NCBI GenBank assembly: GCA_044221335.1
Contig: JBGAPI010000004.1
Coordinates: forward strand, 62,001 to 126,000
Source: JBGAPI01 sp044221335
Lineage (GTDB): Bacteria; Pseudomonadota; Gammaproteobacteria; Xanthomonadales; Ahniellaceae
Reading direction: 5' to 3'
DNA: 64,000 bases
The position numbers and the translations under genes were made by a program. Below the pieces are notes generated by a model. That model did no database searches and was not told where the DNA came from. It was given only the letters and a program-made list of their open reading frames with translations. The first letter of the stretch is position 1. Every line of letters begins with the position of its first letter. Positions 62,143-64,000 of this stretch are shown here, one piece after another.

Positions 62143-64000
62143 TCATTCGAAGTCGTTCTTGAACAGCAGGTTGCGGCGCGGCCGGGCCTGGGCGGCAAGG
62201 TAGGCGCGCGCCTCGAAGCTGAGCGTCGGCAGCGAGCCGGCGTCGCAGTACACCGTGTAGGTCGCCGGATTGAAGTTGAGGTCGTTGCTGGACAGGCTCA
62301 GCACCTGGTTGATCGAACCGACCACGGTCGACGCGCAGGAGAGCGCGAACGTCTGCGAGCCTCCCGGTGCGATGCTCGCCATCCCCGGCGCAATCGACAG
62401 CGGCGCGGAGAGGCCGGCGGCGGTCACGTTGAGCGTCGCCTCGCCGGTATTGCTCACGACGAGGTCGACCGATGCGGCGCCGCTGCCGGAGGACACCGTC
62501 ATGCTGAGATCGTTGCCGGGCTCGGGCGCGGATTCATAGGTTGGCACCAGGCCGCGGCAGTCGACGACGTATTCCGCAGGATCGTTGAGGCCGTCGCTGG
62601 TCGCGAGCGACAGGTTCTGTGCGATCTCCTCGCCGTCGGTCGGCGTGCAATCGATCGAGAAGGAAGCGCTGCCTCCCGCGGCAATGGTCGCCGAGGACAG
62701 GGTGGTCGACAGCGGCGGCATCAGGCCCGCGGTGCTGAGCACCAGATCCCCCTCTCCGCTCGCCGCGAGGTTGCGGATCACCAGCGTCGCATGCGCGGCG
62801 ACCCCCACCGGCGAGGTCAACGCGATCGTGCTGTTCACCGCCGGTGTCGAGTCGAACTGCGCCGCGCCGGTGGTCACGAGGCAATCGACGGTGTAGGCGA
62901 CCGCGCCCTCGTCGGCATCGTTGCTGTTGAGGGTGAAGCCGCGCGAGTATGCCCCGCCGGTGCCGGCATCGCAGGCGATGGTGAACACCTGGCTGCCGCC
63001 GGCGGCGATCGCCGCCGAGGGGGGTGACACCGATATTGGCGCAGTGGCGCCACTGATCGAGCCGATCGTCAGCGGCGCGGAGCCGTCGTTGCGCACGGTG
63101 AACGAGGTGCTCGCGTTGCTGCCCTGGGGGGTCGTGATCCCGAAGCTGCCCGGCGCCGGCGGGATCGAGGTGAATTCCGGCGCGGTGGCGCTGACCGAGC
63201 AGGTCACATTGAAGGTGACCAGGCCCTCGTCGCTGTCGTTCGTAGTGATCCGGAACAGGTCGCTGAAGCTGCCGCTAGTCGCGGCATCGCAGCCGACCGT
63301 GAACAGCTGGGACTGGTTCGGCGCCAGGCTGATCACGCCGGCGGCAGCGTTGGGCGACAGCGAGATCTTCGGTCCGGCCGGATTGGTGCTGACCTGCACC
63401 GTCAAGTTGCTGCTGCCGACATTCTGCACGGTCAGCGTCCGGCTCGCGTTGCTGCCCTGCGCGGTCGCGATGGCGATCGGGCCGGGCGGAACGACGGACG
63501 GGCTGAGTTCCGGCGCGGTCGCGGCGCTGACGTCACAGCTCACCGGGAAGGACTGCGTGGGCTCGTCCTCGTCGTTGCTGTTGATGAAGAGGTTCTGCGC
63601 CGCGCTGCCGGCGGTCGCCGCGTCACACTGGATGACGACCGTGCCGCTACCGCCCGCGGGCACGCTGAAGCTCGACGGCGAGGCGAGGCTGAGGCGTCCC
63701 GACAGGCCCGTCACGGAGATCACCTGCAGCGTCGCGTCGGCGGGCGGCGAGAGGTTGCTGACGGTAATGCTTCGGCTTACCGGAGTTCCCTGGGTCGTCG
63801 CCATGCCGATGGCGCTTCCGGCGGCCGGCACGGTGTCGATCTCCGGCGCCTGAACCCGGCAGGTCGCCTGGTACTGCACCGAGCCCTCGTTGGCATCATT
63901 GGTGTTGAAGGCGAAGAATCGGCTGTAGCTGCCTGCCTGTGCGCCACTGCAGGACAGGGTGAAGAGACGGCTCTGCCCCGCCGCGATATCCGCGCTGGCG
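62143..64000 (-). CDS. Choice-of-anchor D repeat protein, C-terminal part
   Basis: The visible 618 codons (the frame is open to the window edge) consist of tandem Ig-like choice-of-anchor D repeats of about 105 residues. Each has a FxVRNxG-like strand, a GGSQxFxIxCDA turn and an NSNDxDEGxxxYxVxC end with paired cysteines. At least five repeats are seen. The chain ends LLFKNDFE, a short tail like the sorting-type ends of some Xanthomonadales exported proteins. Probably a large secreted or cell-surface protein; the N-terminus is outside the window. Confidence 0.85.
   Translation of the reverse strand, partial: ASADIAAGQSRLFTLSCSGAQAGSYSRFFAFNTNDANEGSVQYQATCRVQAPEIDTVPAAGSAIGMATTQGTPVSRSITVSNLSPPADATLQVISVTGLSGRLSLASPSSFSVPAGGSGTVVIQCDAATAGSAAQNLFINSNDEDEPTQSFPVSCDVSAATAPELSPSVVPPGPIAIATAQGSNASRTLTVQNVGSSNLTVQVSTNPAGPKISLSPNAAAGVISLAPNQSQLFTVGCDAATSGSFSDLFRITTNDSDEGLVTFNVTCSVSATAPEFTSIPPAPGSFGITTPQGSNASTSFTVRNDGSAPLTIGSISGATAPISVSPPSAAIAAGGSQVFTIACDAGTGGAYSRGFTLNSNDADEGAVAYTVDCLVTTGAAQFDSTPAVNSTIALTSPVGVAAHATLVIRNLAASGEGDLVLSTAGLMPPLSTTLSSATIAAGGSASFSIDCTPTDGEEIAQNLSLATSDGLNDPAEYVVDCRGLVPTYESAPEPGNDLSMTVSSGSGAASVDLVVSNTGEATLNVTAAGLSAPLSIAPGMASIAPGGSQTFALSCASTVVGSINQVLSLSSNDLNFNPATYTVYCDAGSLPTLSFEARAYLAAQARPRRNLLFKNDFE

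Overview
The window is GC-rich (about 70 %), densely coded chromosomal DNA from a gammaproteobacterium, most likely of the order Lysobacterales (Xanthomonadales), near Rhodanobacteraceae. Three things suggest this. The cell-wall genes mreB-mreC-mreD-mrdA-rodA ... mltB-rlpA-dacA occur in the order known from Xanthomonas relatives. Many intergenic repeats are bounded by GTAG/CTAC, like the REP/SMAG elements of Stenotrophomonas. Secreted proteins have the look common in that order, for example the choice-of-anchor repeat protein at the right edge. The taxonomic call is inference.

Layout. 1-8.7 kb: the 5' part of an OleD-like reductase, Rep helicase, an e(P4)-type lipoprotein phosphatase overlapping pyrF, a rhomboid protease, an alpha/beta hydrolase and a KefB/KefC-type antiporter. 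8.7-15.3 kb: a leftward operon of a 1552-residue propeller-PAS-PAS-GGDEF-EAL receptor, a membrane diguanylate cyclase and an unknown protein. 15.6-24.5 kb: ygfB-pepP, an orphan ParA, a secreted isoaspartyl peptidase, slt, a TauE/SafE permease and a Sel1-repeat protein. 24.9-28 kb: rpoD and an FHA-GGDEF protein. 28.3-41.8 kb: the elongasome cluster, interrupted between rodA and mltB by a 3.4-kb opposite-strand module (ECF42-type sigma factor, two DGPF/YCII proteins, a VOC protein, a DUF4279-like protein). 42-60.8 kb: an accessory run of mostly small leftward genes (GST, cupin, DUF1801, DUF998, VIT, GFA, DUF488, TrmO-like, VOC, GlcG-like, PD-(D/E)XK nuclease, SRPBCC, etfB-etfA, ATP-grasp, YceI-cytochrome b561-YceI). 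It includes two unusual tRNA genes at 46.7-47.0 kb. 61-64 kb: a PqqD-like protein with a lasso-B2-type transglutaminase, a small secreted protein and the C-terminal part of a large choice-of-anchor D protein.

How the genes work together. MreB, MreC, MreD, PBP2 and RodA form the elongasome; MltB, RlpA, DacA and Slt trim and remodel peptidoglycan. Three GGDEF proteins, one also carrying EAL, point to c-di-GMP signalling. The ECF42/DGPF genes look like a self-contained regulatory unit with its own promoter.

Most notable observations: (i) two tandem tRNAs with leucine-type D arms and CUN-reading anticodons but only a 5-nt variable region, their stems supported by compensatory differences; (ii) GTAG...CTAC elements whose ends supply the TAG stop codons of nine genes; (iii) perfect hairpins spanning the stops of dacA and a VOC gene; (iv) a TTGACA/TATAAT pair before rpoD only 7 bp apart; (v) a PqqD plus B2 pair with no recognisable RiPP precursor or cyclase nearby.
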